Positions 27,910-35,800 are shown, numbered from the stretch's first letter. The stretch is 62,659 nt of DNA from an uncultured Atopobium sp. (GCA_938028565.1 CALIZS010000023.1:1-62659), one strand, 5' to 3'. The notes: generated by a model from the letters alone, not told the origin. Translations and numbers: made by a program.

Positions 27910-28004
27910 AACAAGTTCTCCTCTCTTTGCGCGCACACTTGTGCGTGCTATCTGCGATTTTCATCGCACTACTCGCAACTTGCGCTGCGTGTTTTACTGC
28001 AAAT

Positions 28005-28295
28005 TTATGTATTGTTGGAAACGCTGATTAACGCCCAACGATCCAACGTGATGACCACATTTGGAGCAAACTCAACATCTACTGTTTCTTTTTTGACGTT
28101 TTTAACTACGCCATACATTCCGCTGTTAGTCTTAACTTTCTGACCTGCATGAAGATTCTTCAGAAACTCTGAAGTTGTTCCCGCCTTTTTAGAAGAGGCT
28201 CTCCAAATAAAGAAGGAATAAATAAGGCCCAAAATTACTAAGAACGCGAGAAGAACAATGGATGAAGCAAGAATGTTCTCTGCTAGATTTGCCAT
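28005..28295 (-). CDS. yajC: YajC-like membrane protein inside the PTS operon
   Basis: The 96-residue product has one hydrophobic N-terminal helix (about 8-30) and a small basic domain with LKNLHAGQKVKTNSGMYG, KNVKKETVDVEFAPNVVITL, the YajC pattern. YajC is an accessory of the SecDF-YajC complex in other bacteria. Its position between PTS IIA and IIB matches streptococcal glycosaminoglycan and amino-sugar PTS loci, where a YajC-like gene is also embedded. A role in folding or insertion of IIC/IID is inferred. ATG at 28295 has AAGGAG six bases upstream. Confidence 0.85.
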   Translation of the reverse strand: MANLAENILASSIVLLAFLVILGLIYSFFIWRASSKKAGTTSEFLKNLHAGQKVKTNSGMYGVVKNVKKETVDVEFAPNVVITLDRWALISVSNNT

Positions 28296-28328
28296 GTGCA
28301 TCTCCTTAACTCAACAACAAAACGCTAC

Positions 28329-28769
28329 TTAAATACCATCGTCTCCGAAGATGTCATCTTCTGGCTCAACCTCAAGCTCAAGACACTTATGGACAACTCC
28401 CTGGCTACCAGCTAAAACAGCAGTATCAACCAGCTCTTCAAGAGAGGTACCTGCCATGCGACTACCAAGTGTTTCAAGAAGCATAGGAAGGTTTGTACCG
28501 GTAACAACTTCTACGTTTGAATAACTCTGAGCAATAATCATTGCCTGATTAAAAGGTGTTCCGCCAAGCAGATCGCAGAAAACCAGCACACCGTCAGTAG
28601 TGTCAAGAAGATCGGAAATTGTTGCAGAAAGAGTTTCTGGGTATGTTGCAGCACCGGCTTCAATAAAAGGAACAGGAACAAAAGCTTCTTGCTCACCAGC
28701 AATCATCTTTAAAGCATCAGCAAGTCCGTTTGCAAAAGTTCCATGACCAGTTAAAACGCAACCTACCAT
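28329..28769 (-). CDS. PTS mannose-family IIA component
   Basis: The 146-residue IIA starts MVGCVLTGHGTFANGL; His9 is the expected phosphorylation site for HPr-phosphate. FCDLLGGTPFNQA is the second family signature. Its C-terminus is acidic. It opens the minus-strand amino-sugar operon, followed by yajC, IIB, IIC, IID, the GntR regulator, agaS and nagA. Stand-alone IIA (AgaF-like) is usual for N-acetylgalactosamine systems, in contrast with the IIAB fusion of glucose/mannose PTS. AAAGGAG precedes the ATG. Confidence 0.92.
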   Translation of the reverse strand: MVGCVLTGHGTFANGLADALKMIAGEQEAFVPVPFIEAGAATYPETLSATISDLLDTTDGVLVFCDLLGGTPFNQAMIIAQSYSNVEVVTGTNLPMLLETLGSRMAGTSLEELVDTAVLAGSQGVVHKCLELEVEPEDDIFGDDGI

Positions 28770-28848
28770 GTCAAACTCCTTTCAAAGAGTTGGAAACTAT
28801 CTGGAGAGCTACACGGAAAACTAGGGGGTGTTGAAGTTTCTCTCTAAG

Positions 28849-28860
28849 TGGTAGATACCA
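28849..28860. promoter_or_regulatory. Candidate operator of the GntR/UTRA regulator
   Basis: TGGTAGATACCA is a palindrome with arms TGGTA/TACCA and a two-base centre, close to the TGGT-N4-ACCA core bound by NagR/DasR-type regulators. It is about 80 bases upstream of the PTS IIA start codon. A possible half-site CTGGTATC is at about 29143-29150 on the other side of the region. Confidence 0.55.
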
Positions 28861-28929
28861 GATAACAACCTAGCATAAGTATAGTCTAGTGAGCACCTTG
28901 TGATGTGTACGTTAACAATCGGCGGCTTA

Positions 28930-28956
28930 ACGGTATTATTTTTACCGTAAACGGTA
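28930..28956. promoter_or_regulatory. Triple ACGGTA half-site cluster
   Basis: ACGGTA (28930-28935), TACCGT (28943-28948) and ACGGTA (28951-28956) alternate in orientation, giving two overlapping inverted repeats with spacers of seven and two bases. The glg leader carries looser ACGGT/ACCGT sites. This suggests a second, perhaps global, sugar regulator; its identity is unknown. Confidence 0.45.
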
Positions 28957-29306
28957 CACACGTTGTTATTTTCGCAGGTAGATATATGGATAAATTGTGA
29001 TGATACACTAAATTTTTAGAACTATCCCTGAAAAATTAGAAGTTCTTATAACGTGCCTTTATACGTAATAGATGTAGTAAACAACCCCAAAATCCTGCTC
29101 AAATACGGCAAGAAAATAAAATTGGTATTAAGAAATTATGTACTGGTATCTTTTTTTAGAACATCTAAAGAAATTATTCTTGATGGCTCTTTGGTTAAAT
29201 AGATTTAATCCAATTTCATTTGCAGAGGCACTGTTCCATAGTGTTTCTCGCCCCTGCTTTCCTCTGAGCACTTTGTGTGCACTGTCTTTTAGACGAGGTG
29301 ATATGC

Positions 29307-30242
29307 GTGATTGTTACCGTAACACTCAATGCATCCATTGATAAGGCGTACTACCTGGACTCTCCTGTTGTAGATGGAACGGTACACAGAGTCTCGGTGG
29401 TAGATAACAGCGCGGGTGGCAAGGGTCTTAATGCCTCACGAGCCATTACCACCCTTAACTACCCCGTTTGTGCCACAGGATTTGTAGGCGGCAATAACGG
29501 TAGATACCTTGTTGAGCTGGCTCATAAAGATGGTATTACCAGCGATTTTATTTATACTGAGCAAGAAACCCGCTCATGCATTAATATCCTGGAGCCAAGC
29601 GGGCAATCAACTGAATTCTTAGAGCCTGGACAGCCTGTACTTCCTGAAGAATTCCTTGCTTTCAAGGCAAAGCTTGTCCAGCTTACCAACGAAGCCGAAG
29701 TTGTTACCTTTAATGGCAGTATTCCCAAGGGCATTTCTGCCGAAAATTACAAAGAACTTATTGAAGAGACCATGGCTGCGGGCGTGCCTTGCATTGTAGA
29801 CGCATCCGGTGCACTGCTCACCTCCTGTATTGATGCCCTTCCTACCATGATCAAACCAAATACCGATGAAATCGGTCAACTTCTAGGAAGAGAAGTAACT
29901 ACAGAAGACGAGGTCATAAAGGCAGCTCAGGAGCTGCACAAACGCGGCATTAAAATTGTAGTTGTCTCGCTTGGTGCAAAAGGTGCACTCATGGTTTCCG
30001 ATGAAGGAACCTTTAGAGCAAATCCTCCAAAAATTGAAGCTATCAATCCTGTTGGTGCAGGAGATACCCTTGTTGGCTCATTTGCTGTTGCACTTGCTCA
30101 GCAAAGACCAACTTCAGAGTGTCTTACCTTTGCGCTGTCATGTGCTACCGCAAGTTGCCTATCTGCAGGTACCGGTCGCTTTGATCTAGATGTTGCAACT
30201 AAGATTCATAAGCAGGTCACAATCAAAAAGATTGCTGAATAA
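29307..30242 (+). CDS. PfkB-family sugar-phosphate kinase (tagatose-6-P / fructose-1-P kinase type)
   Basis: This 311-residue kinase begins MIVTVTLNASIDKAYYLD, typical of LacC/FruK. It has GGKGLNASRA, VASGS-like FNGSIPKGIS and the C-terminal PfkB signature NPVGAGDTLVGSFA with catalytic Asp. In this locus it most likely phosphorylates tagatose-6-phosphate to tagatose-1,6-bisphosphate; a fructose-1-phosphate role cannot be excluded because the subfamilies overlap. GTG at 29307 has GAGGTG six bases upstream; the nearby ATG at 29303 is out of frame. The aldolase gene follows on the same strand. Confidence 0.85.
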   Translation: MIVTVTLNASIDKAYYLDSPVVDGTVHRVSVVDNSAGGKGLNASRAITTLNYPVCATGFVGGNNGRYLVELAHKDGITSDFIYTEQETRSCINILEPSGQSTEFLEPGQPVLPEEFLAFKAKLVQLTNEAEVVTFNGSIPKGISAENYKELIEETMAAGVPCIVDASGALLTSCIDALPTMIKPNTDEIGQLLGREVTTEDEVIKAAQELHKRGIKIVVVSLGAKGALMVSDEGTFRANPPKIEAINPVGAGDTLVGSFAVALAQQRPTSECLTFALSCATASCLSAGTGRFDLDVATKIHKQVTIKKIAE

Positions 30243-30377
30243 GATGCAGCAAGACGAGTTTCTCGCCAAAGGTTACAAAGACAAAACTATTTCTAGAAAA
30301 CTTACGTAACAGAGTAAGAGAAACGTTACAATTTTTTCAGTCAATCAAAGAGCCCTTTGGGGCGAAAGGAGCAATAG

Positions 30378-31229
30378 ATGTTCGTTACTACTAAGCAGAT
30401 GCTTCTTGACGCACAGGCTGGCCATTACGCTGTTGGCGCCTTTAACGTTGAGAACCTTGAGTTTGTAATGGCTGTTGTTAGGGCAGCAGAAGAGCGCCGC
30501 TCCCCTGTTATTCTTCAGACCACTCCTGGCACCATCAAGTATGCAAGCCTTGATTACTTTGCTGCAATGGTTCGTTGCGCTGCTGAAGAGGCAACTGTTT
30601 CTGTTGCTCTTCACCTAGATCACGGTGACGGCTTTGACCGCTGCATTCAGGCAGCTCGTGCCGGTTATACCTCCGTCATGATTGACGGCTCTCACGTTCC
30701 ATTTGAGGACAACATTGCACTTACCGCATCCGTAACCAAGTTTGCTGGTCCTATCAACCTTCCTGTTGAGGCTGAGCTTGGCAAAGTTGGCGGTAAAGAG
30801 GACGACGGCCCAGCTGTTGAGGGCGAGAACCCCTACACTGATCCAGACCAGGCTGAGGAGTTTGTCGCTCGCACTAACTGCACTTCTCTTGCGGTTGGCG
30901 TTGGCACCGCTCACGGCGTTTACCACGGCACACCTCACATTGAGCAGGGCGTCCTCAAGGCAATCCGTCAGCGCCTTGATATTCCTCTGGTTCTTCACGG
31001 TACTTCTGGTGTTCCAGATGACCAGGTAGCAGAAGCAATCCAGAACGGCGTTTGCAAGGTCAACTATGCAACCGAGCTCCGCCAGGTCTTTACCGCGGCC
31101 TTCATGAAGTACATGTCCGAAAACCCTGGCAACTTTGATCCAAAGAAGCCTTCCGTTCCTGGTATGGAAGCAATCACTCAGATTGTTGCAAGCCACATGG
31201 ATAACCTGGGCTCTTCCCACAAGGCTTAA
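30378..31229 (+). CDS. Class II ketose-bisphosphate aldolase (GatY/KbaY/Fba family)
   Basis: The 283-residue zinc aldolase has HLDHGDGFDRCIQAA (zinc ligands and catalytic Asp), MIDGSHVPFEDNIALT, VEAELGKVGGKEDD, and GTAHGVYHG and LVLHGTSG (zinc His). It cleaves tagatose- or fructose-1,6-bisphosphate to dihydroxyacetone phosphate and glyceraldehyde-3-phosphate. The sequence alone does not separate the two substrates; linkage to the kinase and to AgaS suggests tagatose-bisphosphate, though it may also be the cell's glycolytic aldolase. AAAGGAG precedes the ATG, and a strong terminator follows. Confidence 0.9.
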   Translation: MFVTTKQMLLDAQAGHYAVGAFNVENLEFVMAVVRAAEERRSPVILQTTPGTIKYASLDYFAAMVRCAAEEATVSVALHLDHGDGFDRCIQAARAGYTSVMIDGSHVPFEDNIALTASVTKFAGPINLPVEAELGKVGGKEDDGPAVEGENPYTDPDQAEEFVARTNCTSLAVGVGTAHGVYHGTPHIEQGVLKAIRQRLDIPLVLHGTSGVPDDQVAEAIQNGVCKVNYATELRQVFTAAFMKYMSENPGNFDPKKPSVPGMEAITQIVASHMDNLGSSHKA

Positions 31230-31278
31230 GCGTCAAAGCATAGCCGTCGCACGTATCCTGTTTTTGCAGATAAAAAGC

Positions 31279-31310
31279 AAGGCGAGAAGATCGATTGGTC
31301 TTCTCGCCTT
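31279..31310. terminator. Bidirectional terminator between aldolase and ilvE, built from two GCGAGAA copies
   Basis: The 12-bp perfect arms AAGGCGAGAAGA and TCTTCTCGCCTT close on eight bases. T-rich DNA follows on both strands (TTGTGTT on plus, GCTTTTTATC on minus), so it can end both converging genes. Each arm contains a full copy of the over-represented GCGAGAA motif. Confidence 0.85.
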
Positions 31311-31346
31311 TGTGTTAAAAGCAAAGCGTTGTTGAAAACGCGAATC

Positions 31347-32393
31347 CTAGCAAATCTTGCAAATCCAGTCTGCCTCTGGAGCCTCAATCTCGCCAGACTG
31401 AATGCTGGTCAGCGTGTTGCGGAGCTTAGACATAACTGGTCCAACAGCCTCCATACCAGCGCCAAAGACAATCTCTTTCTGGCCGTCGACAACTTTGCCA
31501 ACAGGAGAAATAACAGCAGCAGTACCGCACATACCGCACTCAACAAACTGGTCAAGCTCGTCAAAGCGGACAGGACGCTCAATAACCTTCATGCCAAGCA
31601 AGTCTTTAGCAACCGTTGCCAGAGAGCGACGGGTAATAGAAGGCAAGATGGAATCAGTGTAAGACTGTGGAATAACCAGGGTTCCCTCTTTATCAACAAA
31701 GAGGAAGTTTGCACCACTGGACTCCTCAACATAGGTACGAGAGCCAGAGTCAAGATACATACTGTCTGCAAAGCCCTGCTCATGTGCCCAGGTGGTTGGG
31801 TACAGAGACATAGCGTAGTTGAGGCCGGCCTTGATGTTACCGGTTCCGTGAGGAGCAGCACGGTCATAAGGAGAAACGGTCAGTGCAACAGGAGCAACAC
31901 CATTGGAGTAATACGCTCCAACTGGAGTGACCATAATACGGAACTCATAGGTAGGAGATGGCTTAACACCAACAGTATTTCCGGTACCAATCATAAATGG
32001 ACGAACATACAGCGTAGCGCCCGTACCAAATGGTGGAACCCAAGCTGCGTTTGCAGAAACAACCTCTTTAACAGCAGCAACAAATCTATCCTCAGGAAAT
32101 GGTGGCATGACAAGGCGGGTTGCAGAGTCAACCATACGCTGAGCATTAAGATTAGGACGGAAGCAGACAATATCACCTGAGACTGTAGTGTATGCCTTCA
32201 GGCCCTCAAAAACTTCCTGGCAATAATGGAAGATATTTGCGCATTCAGACAGCGTAATGCTGTGGTCGGTAGTAAGGCCACCCTCATCCCAAGCACCGTC
32301 TTTGTAGTGGGCAACGTAGCTGTAGTCACACTGCGTATATGCGAAGCCAAGCGCTGTCCAATCGATGTCTTTCTTCTCCACTGAGTTTGCCAT
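31347..32393 (-). CDS. ilvE: Branched-chain amino acid aminotransferase
   Basis: This fold-type IV PLP enzyme of 348 residues converts branched-chain 2-oxo acids and glutamate to Leu, Ile and Val, or the reverse. HYCQEVFEGLKAY, YVRPFMIGTG and the PLP-lysine segment TGNIKAGLNYAMSL (Lys about 195) are present, followed by EESSGANFLFV and CGTAAVISPVG, all typical of the long IlvE subtype. It is monocistronic, convergent with the aldolase gene and divergent from the DUF488 gene. Confidence 0.94.
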   Translation of the reverse strand: MANSVEKKDIDWTALGFAYTQCDYSYVAHYKDGAWDEGGLTTDHSITLSECANIFHYCQEVFEGLKAYTTVSGDIVCFRPNLNAQRMVDSATRLVMPPFPEDRFVAAVKEVVSANAAWVPPFGTGATLYVRPFMIGTGNTVGVKPSPTYEFRIMVTPVGAYYSNGVAPVALTVSPYDRAAPHGTGNIKAGLNYAMSLYPTTWAHEQGFADSMYLDSGSRTYVEESSGANFLFVDKEGTLVIPQSYTDSILPSITRRSLATVAKDLLGMKVIERPVRFDELDQFVECGMCGTAAVISPVGKVVDGQKEIVFGAGMEAVGPVMSKLRNTLTSIQSGEIEAPEADWICKIC

Positions 32394-32529
32394 GGCTTTC
32401 CTTTCTCCGTGGGTTTTAAAGAATGAACTTCATCATAAACATGCGGATATGAATACCAAGTCCTATTAAATAGTTTGTAACCGAATAGATATTTTGCGGT
32501 ATAACGTACATGAGCTGAAGGGAGCAAAA

Positions 32530-32889
32530 ATGAATATCAAACTTAAGAGAACTTACGACACACCAGAAGCTGACGATGGGTATCGCGTGCTGGTAGATAG
32601 ACTGTGGCCTCGTGGTATCAAAAAAGAGAACCTACACGCTGATGAATGGGCTAAAACCATTGCTCCTACTACTGAGTGCAGAAAAGCATTCAACCACGAT
32701 CCAGAGCACTTTGATAGCTTTGTGTCTACCTATACAGCTGAACTTGACAGCAATCCTGACGCAGATGCCTTTGTCGAACAGCTTAAAAAGCTTGATCAAT
32801 CTACCGTGACACTGCTTTTCTCGGACAAAGACACTACGTACAACAACGCAGTAGTGCTCAAAAAGTGGCTTGAGACTAAGCTTAAGTAA
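32530..32889 (+). CDS. DUF488 family protein
   Basis: The 119-residue product has the DUF488 hallmark VDRLWPRGIKKENL near residue 22-35, and then DEWAKTIAPTTECRKAFNH and VTLLFSDKDTTYNNA. Family members are small cytoplasmic proteins of unknown function, often annotated as YeaO-like. GGGAG before the ATG at 32530 fixes the start. The promoter may be TTGTAA with TATAAC 19 bases on, just upstream. It converges with murI, separated by 19 bases. Confidence 0.85.
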   Translation: MNIKLKRTYDTPEADDGYRVLVDRLWPRGIKKENLHADEWAKTIAPTTECRKAFNHDPEHFDSFVSTYTAELDSNPDADAFVEQLKKLDQSTVTLLFSDKDTTYNNAVVLKKWLETKLK

Positions 32890-32908
32890 TACGCTTACCC
32901 AGCCACGC

Positions 32909-33718
32909 TTACATATCTTGCGAGAAGAACTCCTGGTAGAACTTCAATTCTTCAGGAGTATCTATGCTTGATGAGAATAAAATATCAGGCTCTACGGCGC
33001 TAGTGTTCTTGTCAGCAGCGGCATCTGCAGAAGCAAGCAAGTTTGCCTGTCCAAGCAAACGCTTAAGCTGATGAGCGGCGCCTGCCCCACCGTCAAAAAA
33101 TTCTACGTCTCCTAAAACAGAGCTAATTTGCTTCTTGATAAAGGGGTAATGGGTGCACCCAAGAACCACGGCATCTGCCTGGCCAGCATAATCTCCCAAA
33201 AGCTCGGTCAGTCGTTTATGCATTTGTTCTGAATTAGCCTGACCAGATTCAATAAGCTCCACCAAGCCTTCTCCTGGAATAGAGATAACCTTTGCAGAAG
33301 GATGCAGGCGTGACTCAAGGTTGTGGTACTTCTGCAAAGAGAGCGTTGCTTTTGTAGCCAGAACAACCACTGTTCCATGGGGATATGCAGTTACTGCAGG
33401 CTTAAGAGCTGGCTCAACACCCACAATAGGTACATGAGGATAGGTTGCCCTCAGCTCGTCTGCAGCAGCAGCTGTAGCAGTATTGCAAGCTATAACCAGC
33501 GCTTTAGCCCCCTCATCAATAAACTTTTTAGCAATAGCAAAAGAGCGCTGGGCAATCTGCGCTTTTGGTTTAGTGCCATAAGGAGCAAATGCAGAATCGC
33601 CAAAATAATGAAATTCCTCGTGAGGCATTTGGGCAACAAGGTGTTTAAGCACACTCATGCCACCAACGCCCGAGTCAAATACACCAACAAAATTATGAGG
33701 AGCTAAGCGAGCTTCCAT
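32909..33718 (-). CDS. murI: Glutamate racemase
   Basis: MurI supplies D-glutamate for peptidoglycan. The two catalytic Cys are seen in VIACNTATAAAADEL (about residue 78) and VLGCTHYPFIKKQI (about 190), with GVFDSGVGGMSVL at the N-terminus and YFGDSAFAPYGTK following. The length of 269 residues is normal. The C-terminal 25 residues are a polar extension. It stands alone, divergent from slyD and convergent with the DUF488 gene. Confidence 0.96.
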   Translation of the reverse strand: MEARLAPHNFVGVFDSGVGGMSVLKHLVAQMPHEEFHYFGDSAFAPYGTKPKAQIAQRSFAIAKKFIDEGAKALVIACNTATAAAADELRATYPHVPIVGVEPALKPAVTAYPHGTVVVLATKATLSLQKYHNLESRLHPSAKVISIPGEGLVELIESGQANSEQMHKRLTELLGDYAGQADAVVLGCTHYPFIKKQISSVLGDVEFFDGGAGAAHQLKRLLGQANLLASADAAADKNTSAVEPDILFSSSIDTPEELKFYQEFFSQDM

Positions 33719-33830
33719 TACAAACCTTTCAAACTGAATGTAAAGTATTTTATACCTTTATCATTCAAAGGTTGATTTGCGTCACTCTTGGGTAGAATTC
33801 CAAAGATATGTTTTTAACGATTGGAGTTTC

Positions 33831-34259
33831 ATGAGCAACGAAGGTAAAAAGGTAAAGGTCCACTACGTAGGCACTCTTGATGACGGAACCAAGTTTGACT
33901 CCTCCCGTGATCGCAACGAGCCACTGGCATTTACCTGCATGGCTGGTCAGATGATCCCAGGCTTTGATGAGGCTGTCAAAGATATGACCGTTGGCCAGAT
34001 TGTTGACGTCCACATTCCAGCAGCAGAGGCATATGGTGAGCGCCATGAAGAGGCAGTACAGCCTATTCCTGTAGCTCAGCTTCCAGGCTCTGAGAATCTT
34101 GTTGCAGGTCAGCAGGTTACTCTTGGCACCCCTGAGGGATACCCTGTTATGGCAACCGTTGTCTCTAACGACGGCACCACTATCGTCTTTGACACCAACC
34201 ATCCAATGGCTGGTAAAGACCTTAACTTCAACATTGAGCTTCTCGAGGTTGAAGAGTAA
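33831..34259 (+). CDS. FKBP-type peptidyl-prolyl isomerase (SlyD-like)
   Basis: The 142-residue protein has an FKBP fold with an inserted flap: KVHYVGTLDDGTKFDSS, PGFDEAVKDMTVGQ, IPAAEAYGERHEE, and ending DLNFNIELLEVEE. It lacks the His-rich metal tail of E. coli SlyD, resembling the short SlyD of thermophiles and Firmicutes. It would speed proline isomerisation and act as a chaperone in the cytoplasm. ATG at 33831 has GGAG upstream. A strong terminator at 34283-34317 follows. Confidence 0.92.
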   Translation: MSNEGKKVKVHYVGTLDDGTKFDSSRDRNEPLAFTCMAGQMIPGFDEAVKDMTVGQIVDVHIPAAEAYGERHEEAVQPIPVAQLPGSENLVAGQQVTLGTPEGYPVMATVVSNDGTTIVFDTNHPMAGKDLNFNIELLEVEE

Positions 34260-34282
34260 TCCACTCCCCCTTTATAGGGCGA

Positions 34283-34317
34283 GAAGGGCGTAGGTGCTTC
34301 TGGCATCTGCGCCCTTC
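34283..34317 (+). terminator. Terminator of the SlyD gene
   Basis: A 15-bp stem pairs GAAGGGCGTAGGTGC with GCATCTGCGCCCTTC (two non-Watson-Crick pairs) and runs into CTTTTTG on the plus strand. A GCGAGAA copy (34279-34285) overlaps the foot of the stem. Confidence 0.85.
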
Positions 34318-34340
34318 CTTTTTGCGCCAAAGAGACATCA

Positions 34341-34374
34341 AAAAGAGCTTGGTTGCATGCAACCAAGCTCTTTT
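34341..34374 (-). terminator. Terminator of the coiled-coil hydrolase gene (34-bp perfect palindrome)
   Basis: Positions 34341-34357 and 34358-34374 are exact inverted copies, giving AAAAGAGCTTGG...CCAAGCTCTTTT. On the minus strand it lies about 30 bases past the stop of the gene at 34403-35644 and ends in four T. It can work in both directions and backs up the SlyD terminator. Confidence 0.75.
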
Positions 34375-34402
34375 ACATAACAAGTTATGAGGGGCCAATA
34401 CC

Positions 34403-35644
34403 TTAGCTTAAAACAACGCCGCCAAGCCAACCCCACCTTGGAGTACTCAAAGCACCAAGCTGAGAAATCCAAGAACTCAAGCTCTGGCTTCTTACAATAC
34501 CAGAGAGGCAGTGCCTGACCATGCCGCCACCAATGTAGATGCCAACGTGGCCGTAAATCAGAGCTGCAGCAGAACCACCAAGGGTTGGAACAGCAATAAT
34601 CATGCCAGGCTCAATAGCACTCTGGTCAGTGGAGTAGCACCAGGAATAGTACATATCACAAGCGTTGCCATAGAAGGTGCCAACACCTGCATTTGAGAAG
34701 ACATTGGAAACCCAAGCAGCACAGAAGCCAGCACCGGTAGATCCGGTATAGCCTGCAGCATTAACAACCGCAGCAGCAGAACCAGAACCAGCAGAAGAGG
34801 TTCCTCCTCCGCCGCCACCACCAGAGTAGCTACTACCACCACCGCTGTCGCTTGATGCAGCAGCACGTTGAGCAGCAACACGCTCTGCCTCCTGCTGAGC
34901 GGCAAGAAGTTCAGAATCACGCTGAGCGATAAGCTCTTTTACGTTGTCATCAAGATTTGCAACAACGTTTGCAGCGTCCGCCTGACGAGCAGAAATCTCA
35001 TTAAGCTGGGACTCCTGAGAAGCACGGAGATTCTCAAGTTCAGTCTTCTTATTCTCAAGCTCAGTCTTCTCGGACTGAAGAGCAGCCTTATCTGACTCAA
35101 GAGCAGCCTTCAAGTTCTTAACTTCCTCAATCATCTTCTGATCAGACTCAGAAATCTTATCGAGGTAGTAAATATTAGAAGTAAGCTCCTCAAAGCTTGC
35201 AGAAGAAAGAATCATCTCCAAAGCGCCAGCTGGACCAGCCTTGTAGTTGCTGGACATACGTGCGCCAAGTGCTTTTCTCTTCTCGGCAATCTGAGTTTCC
35301 TTTTCAGAAATCTCTTTCTGCTTAGCATCAATCTGATTCTGCTTATCTGCAATCTGATCAGAAATAGCGCCAATCTGAGAGTTAGTGTCATTGAGGCTAG
35401 CCTGCATGCTTGAGACCTCATTAGAAATCTCATCAAGCAGCTTCTGAGCAGCATCGTAATCGCTACGAGCAGCATCAATCTGAGCCTGTGTAACACCAAA
35501 AGCAGGGCGAGTATTAATCAGGGATGCAGTAACGGCAGCGGCAGCAATGCCCATGCCGGCAAAAATCTTAAGAGCATCACGACGATTGAAAAGAGCAGCG
35601 CTCTGCTCCTCAATGGTTGTGCTTTGCTGTTTCTTTAAACTCAT
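34403..35644 (-). CDS. Tat-exported coiled-coil peptidoglycan hydrolase (CHAP/NlpC-P60-like)
   Basis: The 413-residue protein has a twin-arginine signal (NRRDALKIFAGMGIAAAA, about 21-38) ending at about AFG-VTQ. A long coiled-coil follows (about 50-265, rich in Glu, Lys, Gln, Asp), then a Gly/Ser linker (about 270-290), and a C-terminal cysteine-peptidase-like domain: GAGFCAAWVSNVF (catalytic Cys about 309) and YGHVGIYIGGG (His about 375). The layout resembles PcsB/RipA-type cell-separation hydrolases, in which the coiled-coil docks to FtsEX. Export by Tat rather than Sec is unusual for this type. Domain class is inferred from the Cys/His motifs. Confidence 0.85.
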   Translation of the reverse strand: MSLKKQQSTTIEEQSAALFNRRDALKIFAGMGIAAAAVTASLINTRPAFGVTQAQIDAARSDYDAAQKLLDEISNEVSSMQASLNDTNSQIGAISDQIADKQNQIDAKQKEISEKETQIAEKRKALGARMSSNYKAGPAGALEMILSSASFEELTSNIYYLDKISESDQKMIEEVKNLKAALESDKAALQSEKTELENKKTELENLRASQESQLNEISARQADAANVVANLDDNVKELIAQRDSELLAAQQEAERVAAQRAAASSDSGGGSSYSGGGGGGGTSSAGSGSAAAVVNAAGYTGSTGAGFCAAWVSNVFSNAGVGTFYGNACDMYYSWCYSTDQSAIEPGMIIAVPTLGGSAAALIYGHVGIYIGGGMVRHCLSGIVRSQSLSSWISQLGALSTPRWGWLGGVVLS

Positions 35645-35739
35645 AAGGGTCTCCTAGAACGTTTAGTAGTACGGTGTGACCTTTGAGAGACTATTCTACC
35701 CGAGATACACGATGATATTCAAAAAGATACGTAATTTAC

Positions 35740-35769
35740 AAACTCCCCGAAACAAATTTCGGGGAGTTT
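35740..35769 (-). terminator. Terminator of the NdpA-like gene
   Basis: Perfect 13-bp arms AAACTCCCCGAAA and TTTCGGGGAGTTT enclose CAAA, about 30 bases past the stop at 35801. The T-run is short on each strand (TTTG on minus, TTTT on plus), so it may work both ways. Confidence 0.75.
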
Positions 35770-35800
35770 TAGCTCTAAATTGTGAGGTCAGAGATAGGAT

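Larger units (their letters stand above)
28770..29306. other. Divergent control region of the amino-sugar locus
   Basis: These 537 bases hold no convincing gene. Reading rightwards: operator-like TGGTAGATACCA (28849-28860), the ACGGTA/TACCGT cluster (28930-28956), A/T-rich DNA (28980-29220), an imperfect TTGGTTAAAT/ATTTAATCCAA repeat (about 29191-29213), and a GCGAGAA copy (29245-29251). It must hold the promoters for both the PTS operon and the kinase/aldolase genes. Confidence 0.6.

Noticed and set aside
34341..34374. 34-bp perfect palindrome as an attachment or resolution site
   Set aside because: Placement just past a stop codon between converging genes, with A/T-runs at both ends, fits a bidirectional terminator; no integrase is present.
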